This document shows, piece after piece, positions 27,072 through 35,454 of a DNA stretch of 64,000 bases. A model generated the notes under the pieces. The model was not told the DNA's origin. It searched no databases and was given only the letters and a program-made list of their open reading frames with translations. Source of the stretch: Pseudoduganella rivuli (GTDB taxonomy: Bacteria; Pseudomonadota; Gammaproteobacteria; Burkholderiales; Burkholderiaceae_D); NCBI RefSeq assembly GCF_009674485.1, contig NZ_WKJJ01000022.1, positions 1 to 64,000 on the forward strand, in the 5' to 3' direction. The stretch's first letter is position 1. Every line of letters begins with the position of its first letter. The position numbers and the translations under genes were made by a program.

Positions 27072-28673
27072 ATGAAGAACCTGAAAATAGGCATGCGATT
27101 GGGAATTGCCTTCGCCGTGGTGCTGTCGTTGCTGGCATTGTTGACGGTCATCGGCATTGTTCGCATGCAATCCGCCAGTGAGAAAACCAATATCCTGGTG
27201 GCGGATGACGTGCGCATCGAACGCATGATTGCTGAGTGGCAAAAGGTGGTGGAAGTCAATGCCGCCCGTACGTCCGCCGCGTGGAAAGTGCAGGATCCTG
27301 CCGACCAGAAATATTTCGAGCAAATGATGGCGGCGTCGTCCGCCCGCGCGACGGAAATCCAGGATGCCATGCCGGCACTGTTGCCGGACGCGGAGGGCAA
27401 GGCGATGTACGAGGCCATCCTGGCCAGCCGCAAGGCGTACGTGGATGCCCGCAAGGCGGTATTCAAGGCCAAGGCCGACAGCGACCTGGAGACGGGCAAG
27501 CGCCTGTTCGAATCGGATATGGAGGGCAAGCGCATCGTCTACCTGGCCGCGCTGCAAAAACTGTCGGACGAACAGCGGCGCAGGCTCGACCGGATGGCGG
27601 CCGATATCCAGGCCAGTTATGAAAGCGGGCGCAATATGCTGCTGATGCTGGGCATTGCGGCGGTGGCGCTGGGCGTGGGCTTTGCATGGTATATCACGCG
27701 CACCATCACGCAACCGATCAGCGACGCGGTGCGGGTGGCGGAATCGGTGTCGTCGGGCGACTTGACCAGCGACATCGTGGTACAGACGCGCGATGAAGCA
27801 GGCCAGTTGATGCATGCGCTGAAAAGCATGAACAGCAACCTGGTCGACATCGTGGGTCTGGTGCGCACCGGCGCCGACAACATGGCGGACGCCACCAGTG
27901 AAATCGCGGCCGGCAACCTGGATTTGTCGAACCGCACGGAGCGGCAAGCCAGCTCGCTGCAGGAAACCGCCTCGTCGATGGAACACCTGACGTCCATCGT
28001 GCGCGCCAATGCGGAGAATGCGCGCCAGGCCAGCGCGCTGGCCGATATGGCGTCGCAAACGGCCAGCCGTGGCGGGGCCGTGGTGGGCGACATGGTGCAC
28101 ATGATGGACGCGATCAACGCGTCGTCGCGCCGTATCGTCGACATCATTGCCGTCATCGATGGCATTGCATTCCAGACCAATATCCTCGCATTGAACGCGG
28201 CGGTGGAAGCGGCCCGCGCGGGCGAGCAGGGCCGGGGCTTTGCCGTGGTGGCGTCCGAAGTGCGGGGGCTGGCGCAGCGGTCGGCCGGGGCGGCAAAAGA
28301 AATCAAGGAACTCATTGCGGAATCGGTGGAAAAAGTCGACGCGGGGACGTCGCTGACCAGCACGGCCGGGCAAACCATGGATGAAATCGTCGCGGCCATT
28401 GCGCGGGTGACGGCCATCATGACGGACATTGCCGAGGCCAGCGAAGCGCAGCGTACCGGCATTGAACAAATCAACCAGGCGATCACGCAAATGGACCAGA
28501 CCACGCAGCAAAATGCGGCGCTGGTCGAGCAGGCGGCGGCCGCCGCTTCCGCCATGCAGCAGCAATCGGAGCAACTGGCGCAGTCGGTCTCAGTGTTCAA
28601 GCTGACCGCGCAACAGATTGCCGCCATGCGGGCCGGAATGCGCTCCGCCGGCAATCTGCCTGCGCTGGCGTAG
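27072..28673 (+). CDS. methyl-accepting chemotaxis protein
   Basis: A 533-residue chemoreceptor. Transmembrane helices lie at about 9-30 and 188-208, with a four-helix-bundle periplasmic domain between. HAMP spans about 209-262 and the signalling hairpin tip reads AFQTNILALNAAVEAARAGE. It has no C-terminal receptor-modification pentapeptide. The ligand is unknown. The frame opens at 27012, but AAGGAG before ATG 27072 and the membrane anchor fix the start. Confidence 0.9.
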   Translation: MKNLKIGMRLGIAFAVVLSLLALLTVIGIVRMQSASEKTNILVADDVRIERMIAEWQKVVEVNAARTSAAWKVQDPADQKYFEQMMAASSARATEIQDAMPALLPDAEGKAMYEAILASRKAYVDARKAVFKAKADSDLETGKRLFESDMEGKRIVYLAALQKLSDEQRRRLDRMAADIQASYESGRNMLLMLGIAAVALGVGFAWYITRTITQPISDAVRVAESVSSGDLTSDIVVQTRDEAGQLMHALKSMNSNLVDIVGLVRTGADNMADATSEIAAGNLDLSNRTERQASSLQETASSMEHLTSIVRANAENARQASALADMASQTASRGGAVVGDMVHMMDAINASSRRIVDIIAVIDGIAFQTNILALNAAVEAARAGEQGRGFAVVASEVRGLAQRSAGAAKEIKELIAESVEKVDAGTSLTSTAGQTMDEIVAAIARVTAIMTDIAEASEAQRTGIEQINQAITQMDQTTQQNAALVEQAAAAASAMQQQSEQLAQSVSVFKLTAQQIAAMRAGMRSAGNLPALA

Positions 28674-28689
28674 GGGGCGCCGGAGCCGT

Positions 28690-28695
28690 TACAAT
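28690..28695 (+). promoter_or_regulatory. -10 box TACAAT for a predicted leaderless transcript
   Basis: TACAAT ends 6 bases before the ATG of the DTW gene (28702), so transcription would begin at the start codon. No Shine-Dalgarno is present, which fits a leaderless message. No good -35 hexamer is visible. Confidence 0.35.
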
Positions 28696-28701
28696 CGCGG
28701 C

Positions 28702-29355
28702 ATGACGCTGACTTCATCAACCGGCGCGCGCCGCGCCATGTGCGCCGCGTGCCTGCGGCCGCAAGCCACCTGTATTTGCCGCTGGACCACACCGGTGGCC
28801 AGCCGCGCCGGTATATTGATCCTGCAGCACCCGATGGAAGTGCACAATGCGAAGAACAGCGCGCGGCTGCTGCATTTGTGCCTGCCCGGCAGCGTGATGG
28901 CGGTGGGGGAAACATTCGACGAAGCCGGGCTGGCGGCCTTGCTGGCGGGACCGCGCCGCCCCGTGTTGCTGTACCCGGACACACCAGGTGACGCCTCGCT
29001 GGGCATCGCGCCGCCACCACCGTTCGATCCCGGCTGGGCAGGCGCGCCCGAACAATTGCTGCTGGTGGCGCTGGACGCCACATGGCGCAAGAGCCGCAAG
29101 ATGCTGTACCTGAACCCCGCGCTGCAACGCCTGCCCCGCCTGCCGCTGCGCGACATGCCCGCCTCCCACTACCGCATCCGCAAGGCCCATGCGCCGGACC
29201 AGTTGTCGACGTTGGAAGCGGTCGCGTATGCGCTGGGACAAGTTGAAAACAACGAAGAACAATACAAGCCGCTGATCAACGCGTTCGATGGCTTCGTACA
29301 ACAACAGGCCGACTACCTCCCGAATCCGGCGGCCATGGCCGACAACAACGGCTAA
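28702..29355 (+). CDS. DTW-domain protein, probable tRNA-uridine aminocarboxypropyltransferase
   Basis: A 217-residue DTW-domain protein. It has a Cys cluster near the N-terminus (MCAACLRPQATCICRW), the HPMEVHNAKNSARLL segment and the signature LDATWRKSRKM. Family members such as E. coli TapT transfer the aminocarboxypropyl group of S-adenosylmethionine to uridine in tRNA (acp3U). The start at 28702 follows from the conserved N-terminus and the -10 box just ahead. Its stop overlaps the stop of the convergent Hsp70-like gene by 4 bases. Confidence 0.8.
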   Translation: MTLTSSTGARRAMCAACLRPQATCICRWTTPVASRAGILILQHPMEVHNAKNSARLLHLCLPGSVMAVGETFDEAGLAALLAGPRRPVLLYPDTPGDASLGIAPPPPFDPGWAGAPEQLLLVALDATWRKSRKMLYLNPALQRLPRLPLRDMPASHYRIRKAHAPDQLSTLEAVAYALGQVENNEEQYKPLINAFDGFVQQQADYLPNPAAMADNNG

Positions 29356-32165
29356 CTGATCAACTTCAACCCTGGCGGCAAGGCTTCGCCCAGCATGCGT
29401 TTTTCCACGGCCTGGTCGAGCTGCACGACTTCCGCCACCATGGCGCTCCAGGCGGCCGGGGCGCGGGAGGCTTCCAGTTTGCGCAATACCTGTTCGCGCA
29501 GCGCGGGTTCGATGTCGCGCGTGCGGTCGCCCGTCATGCGGGCCAGGTGGGCCGCGGCAAAGCCGGCGGGTTCGAGTTTTTTCCAGTCCAGGCCCAGGAT
29601 GGCTTCCAGCCACTGCGCCACGGTTTCCACCGGCGCCACGTCGTGCGCGCTGCCGTGGAACGGTTGCCTTGCTCCCACGCGCGACAGCGCCCACAGGTAG
29701 CGGCCCTGCATCACATCGGCTTTCGGGCCGGTCGCGGCCAGCAATTGTTCCAGCAGCCACTGGCCGATTTCCGCCTTGTAGGCGGAAGGAATGCGTTCCA
29801 GCGACGCGCCCAGGCGCAGCATGTCTTCTTCGCTGCCATTGACCAGCGTGACGGGACGCTTGCCCCGTTCCTGTTCGTCGGCCTGCAGGTTGAACGCGAA
29901 ATCGTCCAGTAGCCGCAGTTGCGCGGCGACCGGCAAGCCGCCCGCCACACGGCGCCACAGGGTCCACCATTCGGAACAGGCCTGGCTGTCCTTGTGGTAT
30001 TGCACGCCGCTGTCGAACAGCGCCCACAATTGTTCGATGCGCCAGCCGTCGAGCGCATCGCCAAAGCCGGGGCGCAGGCAATAGCCGGCCAGGTTCAGCC
30101 AGGCGCGTTCATGTTCGGCCGAGCGGCGGCGGCCCTTGGCGCGCGCCAGCAAGGTGTCGAACAAGTGGCGCAGCACGGGCATGGCCCAGTTTTCGCGGCT
30201 GCCCAGCAAGTGTTCGAGCTGGCGGCCCAGCTGGCGCACTTCCTTGCTGTCGACTTGCTGCGACTTCGCGCCGAAGATGCGTTCGATGGCGGCCAGCGCG
30301 TCTTTTGCGCGGGGCGGAAGCACGACTTCCTCCACTTCGTCTTCGCCATCCTGCGAACCGCGCAACTGGAATTCCAGTTGCCAGCGCTGGGCCTGCGCGC
30401 CGCCATCGGCCGCCACGCAGTGGATTTCCAGGGTGCCGACCTCGGACAAGGTGGCGCCCAGTTGCACGGGGATTTCCTTGCGCGCCTGCGCATCGCCGCT
30501 GTCGCGCAGCACGGTGGCGATCGGCGGCAGCCGCACGCAATCGGCCGGGTCCAGCTCCACCAGGTCGCCCGCCTGCGGCGCGGGGCCGCCGCCACCGGTG
30601 GTGGACACCAGGTAAAAACGCACGGGGCGGCCCAGCCGCAACGCAAACGTGCGGTCCGTCAGCCGCACTTCCGCGCCGGATTCAAAGCCACGCGGCAGCA
30701 GGCAGACGGCGCGGCTGCCCTGGTGCTTGCCATCGTCCAGCAACAGGAAATACGACCGGGCCGAACCGCCGCCAATGGTGGGCGCGCGCCCTTGCTTGCC
30801 CAGGCCATAGGCGACGCCGCCGCGCGCCACGGCCACGTCGGGATTATCGTTGTGCAGCACGGTCAGCGGCGCGCCGCGCCAGCCGGCCAGCACGGCTTCC
30901 AGGCGTTTGGCCAGCGCGTCGGCGCGGAACACGCCGCCGTTCATCAGCAAGGTGTCGGGAATGGGCAGCGCAGTATCGTCAGCCGGCAGGCCCAGCGCAT
31001 CCCGCGCGGCCGGTGCATGCTGGGCCAGGAAAGCCGCCAGGTGGCGCGTAATGGCGGGGTCCTGTGCATACGGCAGGCCGAATTCCACGATGCCGCCGCG
31101 CGAGCGCGTCGCTGCTTCGGCCCCGGGATTCATCGGGAAGAAGCCATCGACCACCAGTTGCTCGACGTCGGCCCGCTGCAATTCCACCGTGCGGGTGCCG
31201 CCGATCAGTTTGGAGCCGCTACCCAGCAGGGTGACGGGCAGGCTGTCCGGCGCATCGGCCGCCAGCAATTGTTCCTTGGCGGCGCGGCACCGTTCCACCA
31301 GTTGCGCCATGCGGGCAGCCGACAGGCGCTGTCCATCGGCGTTGCCGCCATTCAGGCGCAGTTCGGCTTGCCGCGCCAGGGCGAGATCCATGTTGTCGCC
31401 GCCGAGGATCAGGTGGTTGCCCACGCCGATCCGCGTCAGCACCGGTTCGCCATCCTGGACGTCGACCCGGATCAGGCTGAAGTCCGTGGTGCCGCCGCCC
31501 ACGTCGCACACCAGCACCAGCTTCGACTGCGCCAGGTCCTGCGCCAGGGTTGGCTTGTGGCGGTACAGCCAGTCGTAAAACGCCGCTTGCGGTTCTTCCA
31601 GCAAGCGCAATGACGGCAACCCCGCCAGTTTCGCCGCTTCCAGCGTCAGTGCGCGCGCGCCTTCATCGAACGACGCCGGGATGGTCAGCACCACCTGCTG
31701 CTGGTCCAGCGGATGCTTGGGGAAGTGCAGGTTCCACGCAGCCTTGACGTGGGCCAGGTACGAGGCGCTGGCCGCCACCGGCGACACTTTCGGCACGCCA
31801 TCCTCGGCGCCCCACGGCAGGATAGGCGCCATGCGGTCCACATTGGTGTGCGACAGCCAGCTTTTCGCGGACGCCACCAGCCGCCCTGGCACTTGCGCGC
31901 CCAGCTTGCGGGCCAGGCGGCCCACCGCCACCTGCGCCACGCCCGCCACATCGTCCTGCCGCCACGGCAGCTGCAATTCACCCGCCGCCAGTTCGCCGTC
32001 CGCCGCGTGGTAGCGCAGCGACGGCAGCAGCGGCGCCGCGCCGATTTCACCGGGCGCCGTCAACTGGTCGATGTCGAACAGCTTGACGTCTTCCGAGCCC
32101 GGTTCAGCATAGGCCGCCACCGTGTTGGTGGTGCCCAGGTCGATGGCGACGAGGTAGGGCTTCAT
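29352..32165 (-). CDS. large Hsp70-like ATPase with DUF3731-type C-terminus
   Basis: A 937-residue protein. The N-terminal half is an Hsp70/actin-type ATPase: VAIDLGTTNTVAAY (phosphate 1), LVCDVGGGTTDFSL (phosphate 2) and GGDNMDLALARQAE. The C-terminal half (about 560-937) is helical, does not look like a normal Hsp70 substrate domain, and matches what I recall as DUF3731. It ends a three-gene operon with another Hsp70-like gene and a DUF2760 gene, 11 bases after the former. This trio recurs in proteobacteria without a settled function; a chaperone role is inferred only from the ATPase. Confidence 0.8.
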   Translation of the reverse strand: MKPYLVAIDLGTTNTVAAYAEPGSEDVKLFDIDQLTAPGEIGAAPLLPSLRYHAADGELAAGELQLPWRQDDVAGVAQVAVGRLARKLGAQVPGRLVASAKSWLSHTNVDRMAPILPWGAEDGVPKVSPVAASASYLAHVKAAWNLHFPKHPLDQQQVVLTIPASFDEGARALTLEAAKLAGLPSLRLLEEPQAAFYDWLYRHKPTLAQDLAQSKLVLVCDVGGGTTDFSLIRVDVQDGEPVLTRIGVGNHLILGGDNMDLALARQAELRLNGGNADGQRLSAARMAQLVERCRAAKEQLLAADAPDSLPVTLLGSGSKLIGGTRTVELQRADVEQLVVDGFFPMNPGAEAATRSRGGIVEFGLPYAQDPAITRHLAAFLAQHAPAARDALGLPADDTALPIPDTLLMNGGVFRADALAKRLEAVLAGWRGAPLTVLHNDNPDVAVARGGVAYGLGKQGRAPTIGGGSARSYFLLLDDGKHQGSRAVCLLPRGFESGAEVRLTDRTFALRLGRPVRFYLVSTTGGGGPAPQAGDLVELDPADCVRLPPIATVLRDSGDAQARKEIPVQLGATLSEVGTLEIHCVAADGGAQAQRWQLEFQLRGSQDGEDEVEEVVLPPRAKDALAAIERIFGAKSQQVDSKEVRQLGRQLEHLLGSRENWAMPVLRHLFDTLLARAKGRRRSAEHERAWLNLAGYCLRPGFGDALDGWRIEQLWALFDSGVQYHKDSQACSEWWTLWRRVAGGLPVAAQLRLLDDFAFNLQADEQERGKRPVTLVNGSEEDMLRLGASLERIPSAYKAEIGQWLLEQLLAATGPKADVMQGRYLWALSRVGARQPFHGSAHDVAPVETVAQWLEAILGLDWKKLEPAGFAAAHLARMTGDRTRDIEPALREQVLRKLEASRAPAAWSAMVAEVVQLDQAVEKRMLGEALPPGLKLIS

Positions 32166-32176
32166 GGCTGCGCCGG

Positions 32177-34027
32177 TTATTCGGCCGCCGTGGCGCGCAC
32201 GTCGAACTCGACTTTCCAGCGCTGGCCATTATCGTCTGCCACCGCCAGCAATTCCAGCGTACCCGCCTCGGTCGCCAGCGCGTGCAGTTTGACCTGCACC
32301 ACTTCACCCGCCTGGCGGCCTTCCGGCGACAACGTCATCTGGATTTCATTCAGCTCCGTCAATTCGTCCGGGCCCCAGAAGTCCAGCAATTCGCCAATCT
32401 GGTCCTGGCGGCGCGTCGACGATTCGAAGAAGCGGAAGTTGACCGGCTCGCCCACCACCAGGCCGAATTGCTGGCCCGGCAGTTCGATTTCACCGCCTTC
32501 CTCCATGCCGAACGGCGCCACGCACAGCGCCTGGATCGGCGGTTCCATGCCGGGGATGGCCGGCATCGACGATTCCACCGCCACGTAGTACGAACGGGCC
32601 GTGCCGCCGCGGATGCGCACACCGGCGCCGCGGCGCACATAGCTGTAGTAGGCGGCGCCGCGCGCCACGGCCAGGTCCAGGTCCGCGCCGTCCAGCATGC
32701 GGGCCGGCTCCGACCCTTCGAGGTACAGCCAGTCGTTCAGCGTATCCATCACGCGCTGCGCCAGCAGGCCGGATTTGAAGACGCCGCCGTTGAACAGCAC
32801 GGCGGTCGGGTGCAGGAACGTGGCTTCCGCCGGCTGGCGGCCCTCGTAACCCTGCAGTTCGGCGGTGGCGCCCAGCTGGCGGCCCAGGAACGCGGCCAGG
32901 TGTTTGGTGACGGCGGCATCCTGCGCATACGGCAAGCCCAGTTGCGTCAGGCCGGCGCGGGTGCGCACGGCGGGGCGGCTGGCTGCGTCGGTCTTCGGGA
33001 AGAAGCCTTCGACGATGAAATTCACGACTTCATCGCGCGTCAGCTCCGTGCGGATCGAACCGCCGATGAGTTTCGAACCACGGCTCGGCACCACGATCGG
33101 CCACGTTTGCACGGATTCGTCGGCCAGCAGCGCTTCCTTGCCGGCGCGGCAGCCATAGGTCAGCCCGCGCAATTGCCAGGCGTCGAGCTGGGTGCCGTTG
33201 GCGGCCAGCTTGCGCGCCACCATGTGGGCCAGCGCCAGGTCCATGTTGTCGCCGCCCAGCAGGATGTGGTCGCCCACGGCCACGCGGTGCGGTTCCAGCA
33301 CGCCGTCGCGTTCCAGCACGGCGATCAGCGAAAAGTCGCTGGTGCCGCCGCCCACGTCGACCACGAGGATGATGTCGCCCGGCTTGACGGCCTTGCGCCA
33401 TTTGCCTTCGCTGCCCTGGATCCAGCTGTACAGCGCCGCCTGCGGCTCTTCCAGCAAGGTCAGGCCTTCATAGCCGGCGGCGCGGGCCGCGTCGGCCGTC
33501 AGTTCGCGGGCGGCCGGGTCGAACGATGCGGGGATCGTCACCGTCACGGCCTGTTCGGCGAACGGCGCGTCCGGATGGGCCGCATCCCACGCCTGGCGCA
33601 AGTGTGTCAGGTAGCGGGTCGATGCGGCCAAAGGCGACACGCGGGTGACTTCTTCCGGCGCATCGTTGGGCAGGATGGCGGCGCGGCGGTCCACGCCAGG
33701 GTGGCACAGCCAGCTTTTGGCGGACGACACCAGGCGGATCGGCGTCGTGGCGCCACGGCTGCGCGCCATTTCACCGGCCACGGGGCCGTCGCCGGACGCC
33801 TGCCATGGCAGCGCCAGTTCGCCGGCCGCCATTTCATCGGGGTGCGGCAGGTACAGGAACGAGGGCAGCAGCGGCAAGTCTTCCACCGTGCCCGGCGCCG
33901 TCAACTGGGGTATGGCCAGCACGGTCTGCGCGGTTTTTTCGCCATCGCTGGCGGCCAGGTCGACATACGACAATGCCGAGTGCGTGGTACCCAGATCGAT
34001 ACCGATTGCGTATTTAGGATCGCTCAC
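32177..34027 (-). CDS. Hsp70-like ATPase
   Basis: A 616-residue relative of the downstream gene, with IGIDLGTTHSALSY, LVVDVGGGTSDFSLI and GGDNMDLALAHMV. The shorter C-terminal part (about 500-616) is beta-rich, closer to an Hsp70 substrate domain, but lacks a helical lid. It is distinct from DnaK: the GTVEDLPLLPSFLYLPHPDE segment after the first motif is shared with its neighbour, not with DnaK. It overlaps the DUF2760 gene by 4 bases, so the two are translated together. Confidence 0.85.
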   Translation of the reverse strand: MSDPKYAIGIDLGTTHSALSYVDLAASDGEKTAQTVLAIPQLTAPGTVEDLPLLPSFLYLPHPDEMAAGELALPWQASGDGPVAGEMARSRGATTPIRLVSSAKSWLCHPGVDRRAAILPNDAPEEVTRVSPLAASTRYLTHLRQAWDAAHPDAPFAEQAVTVTIPASFDPAARELTADAARAAGYEGLTLLEEPQAALYSWIQGSEGKWRKAVKPGDIILVVDVGGGTSDFSLIAVLERDGVLEPHRVAVGDHILLGGDNMDLALAHMVARKLAANGTQLDAWQLRGLTYGCRAGKEALLADESVQTWPIVVPSRGSKLIGGSIRTELTRDEVVNFIVEGFFPKTDAASRPAVRTRAGLTQLGLPYAQDAAVTKHLAAFLGRQLGATAELQGYEGRQPAEATFLHPTAVLFNGGVFKSGLLAQRVMDTLNDWLYLEGSEPARMLDGADLDLAVARGAAYYSYVRRGAGVRIRGGTARSYYVAVESSMPAIPGMEPPIQALCVAPFGMEEGGEIELPGQQFGLVVGEPVNFRFFESSTRRQDQIGELLDFWGPDELTELNEIQMTLSPEGRQAGEVVQVKLHALATEAGTLELLAVADDNGQRWKVEFDVRATAAE

Positions 34028-34611
34028 AGTTCCACCTCCGCCGGGGCCAGGACTTTCGCATCATGCGCTTCCGCCAGTTTCGGCAGGCGCACGGACGTGG
34101 CGCGCCAGCCGCGGTGCGACAGGCTGCCTTTGAACGGCGCCTGGCCCACCACGTTGCCCGTCAGGCGCACGGATGCGGCGTCGAAGCCCGCTTCCAGCGT
34201 GACGCGGGCCCCTTCCGCCTCCGAGCGGACCGGTTCGATCGTGAAGTGTTCGCGCAATACCTTGGCGCAGCCTTCATGCACCACGCGGGCGGCGGCACCG
34301 ATGTCGGCGTCCGCATAGCCGGTCAGGTTTTCCTGAGTGAAATCGATCAGGCGGGCTTCGCGTTGCAGCAAGCTCAGCAGTTGCAGCGCGGCATCCGGCG
34401 TGGCTTCGCGCAGGATCACCGGAGCGGCGGTCGGGGCTGGCGTCGGGGCCGGGGTGGGCGCTGGAGTAGGGGCCACCGTTGGCGCCGCCATCGGTTCATC
34501 GAGGCGCTGGATGCGGGCCGCGTATTCGGCATTGCCGAGGGTGCGGAAGAAGGCGCTGATCGCGAGCGCAATGCGCGTGCCGAAAGACGGCAACTGGGTC
34601 GTATTGGTCAT
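34024..34611 (-). CDS. DUF2760 protein, first gene of the Hsp70-like operon
   Basis: A 195-residue protein. After a helical N-terminus (about 1-40) comes a Pro/Ala/Thr linker of repeated APTP units, then a conserved domain (about 70-195) with LLSLLQREARLIDFTQEN, GAAARVVHEGC and KGSLSHRGWRA, as in DUF2760. It has no catalytic motif and no signal peptide. Constant pairing with the two Hsp70-like ATPases suggests a co-factor or client adaptor; that is inference. The 179 bases upstream, to the end of vapC, hold no gene I can support. Confidence 0.8.
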   Translation of the reverse strand: MTNTTQLPSFGTRIALAISAFFRTLGNAEYAARIQRLDEPMAAPTVAPTPAPTPAPTPAPTAAPVILREATPDAALQLLSLLQREARLIDFTQENLTGYADADIGAAARVVHEGCAKVLREHFTIEPVRSEAEGARVTLEAGFDAASVRLTGNVVGQAPFKGSLSHRGWRATSVRLPKLAEAHDAKVLAPAEVEL

Positions 34612-34790
34612 CGTTGTCTCTGGTTTGGCCGGCGGGCCGCTGCTTGAATTGCCAGAAAGAGGGCGCTACGCCGGCGGTTGGAAGTCTGGGGCAGGCGCTT
34701 GTGCAGCGCCGCAATTACTTCGAATGATACCAGTTGACGCGGCAATGCTGAAGTTTCGGCAACGGGTTTGGCGGCGATGGCGGGAATTTG

Positions 34791-35171
34791 CTAGTGCGGC
34801 GCGGGGCGGTACGCTATGTGGAATCGTTGCGCCAGCATGGCAAGGCGCTTGTCCAGCGTCCACAGTTCCGCGCCGGGCGTCATCAGCGTGGAGGTCAGGA
34901 TCATCAGGTCCACGAGTCCGCATCCGGCGCCAAACAGCTTTTCGCGCTCAATAAAGTCCATTACTTCCCGCAAGCTGGCGCGCTCAGCCTGCTGAAGCAG
35001 CGCCAGATCCTTGAGTGTGCGGGCGCGCGTGGGCGGCGTGCCACAGGCAATCTCCCCCACGATCATTGGATGGAGCAGGACGGCGTCGAGTCCCAGCAAG
35101 GCAACCAGGGCGGCGTCAGGTGCGCGAAAGTGCGCCACCCACACCGAGGTGTCGACGACGACACGCTTCAC
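34791..35171 (-). CDS. vapC: VapC-type PIN-domain toxin
   Basis: A 126-residue PIN-domain protein. The four acidic metal ligands are present: Asp7 (VVVDTSVWV), Glu40 (MIVGEIACG), Asp88 (CGLVDLMI) and Asp106 (LWTLDKRLA). VapC toxins are RNases that cut tRNA or rRNA when free of antitoxin. Its start overlaps the antitoxin stop by 4 bases, the usual VapBC order. All ligands intact, so it is probably active. Confidence 0.88.
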   Translation of the reverse strand: MKRVVVDTSVWVAHFRAPDAALVALLGLDAVLLHPMIVGEIACGTPPTRARTLKDLALLQQAERASLREVMDFIEREKLFGAGCGLVDLMILTSTLMTPGAELWTLDKRLAMLAQRFHIAYRPAPH

Positions 35172-35371
35172 GATGCTGGATCGTCGCGGCGCCGGGGAAC
35201 GTCCGCCATTTGCGGCATGATGCCGCCCAGCGACGCCAGCCGCTTGGCGGCCTGGACCCTGACGAAGGTCTTAATCGCTTCCCGGAACAGGTCGGCTTTA
35301 TCCATTGCTGGATCAGCGACTTCCAGCGCCTGTTCGTACAGCTCGTCATCAATGGTTACGGTGGTGCGCAT
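35168..35371 (-). CDS. vapB: VapB-type antitoxin
   Basis: A 67-residue ribbon-helix-helix protein starting MRTTVTIDDELYEQALEVA, typical of the short VapB family paired with PIN toxins. The N-terminus binds DNA and represses the operon; the tail neutralises VapC. It precedes and overlaps vapC. The 83 bases upstream, to the next gene end, must hold the promoter. Confidence 0.85.
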   Translation of the reverse strand: MRTTVTIDDELYEQALEVADPAMDKADLFREAIKTFVRVQAAKRLASLGGIMPQMADVPRRRDDPAS

Positions 35372-35454
35372 GGCGGCTTCCCATCATCAAAACTGATCCC
35401 ATTATGCATCAATTCTGGCATCACTCAACTGCCGCCATGGCAGCCTCCGGCTAT

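Noticed and set aside
34440..34510. Short tandem DNA repeat near APTP codons
   Set aside because: It is the coding sequence of the Pro/Ala/Thr linker of the DUF2760 protein, not a separate repeat element.
34791..35371. Mobile element or genomic island around vapBC
   Set aside because: No integrase, transposase, tRNA or flanking direct repeat is seen, and base composition does not differ clearly.
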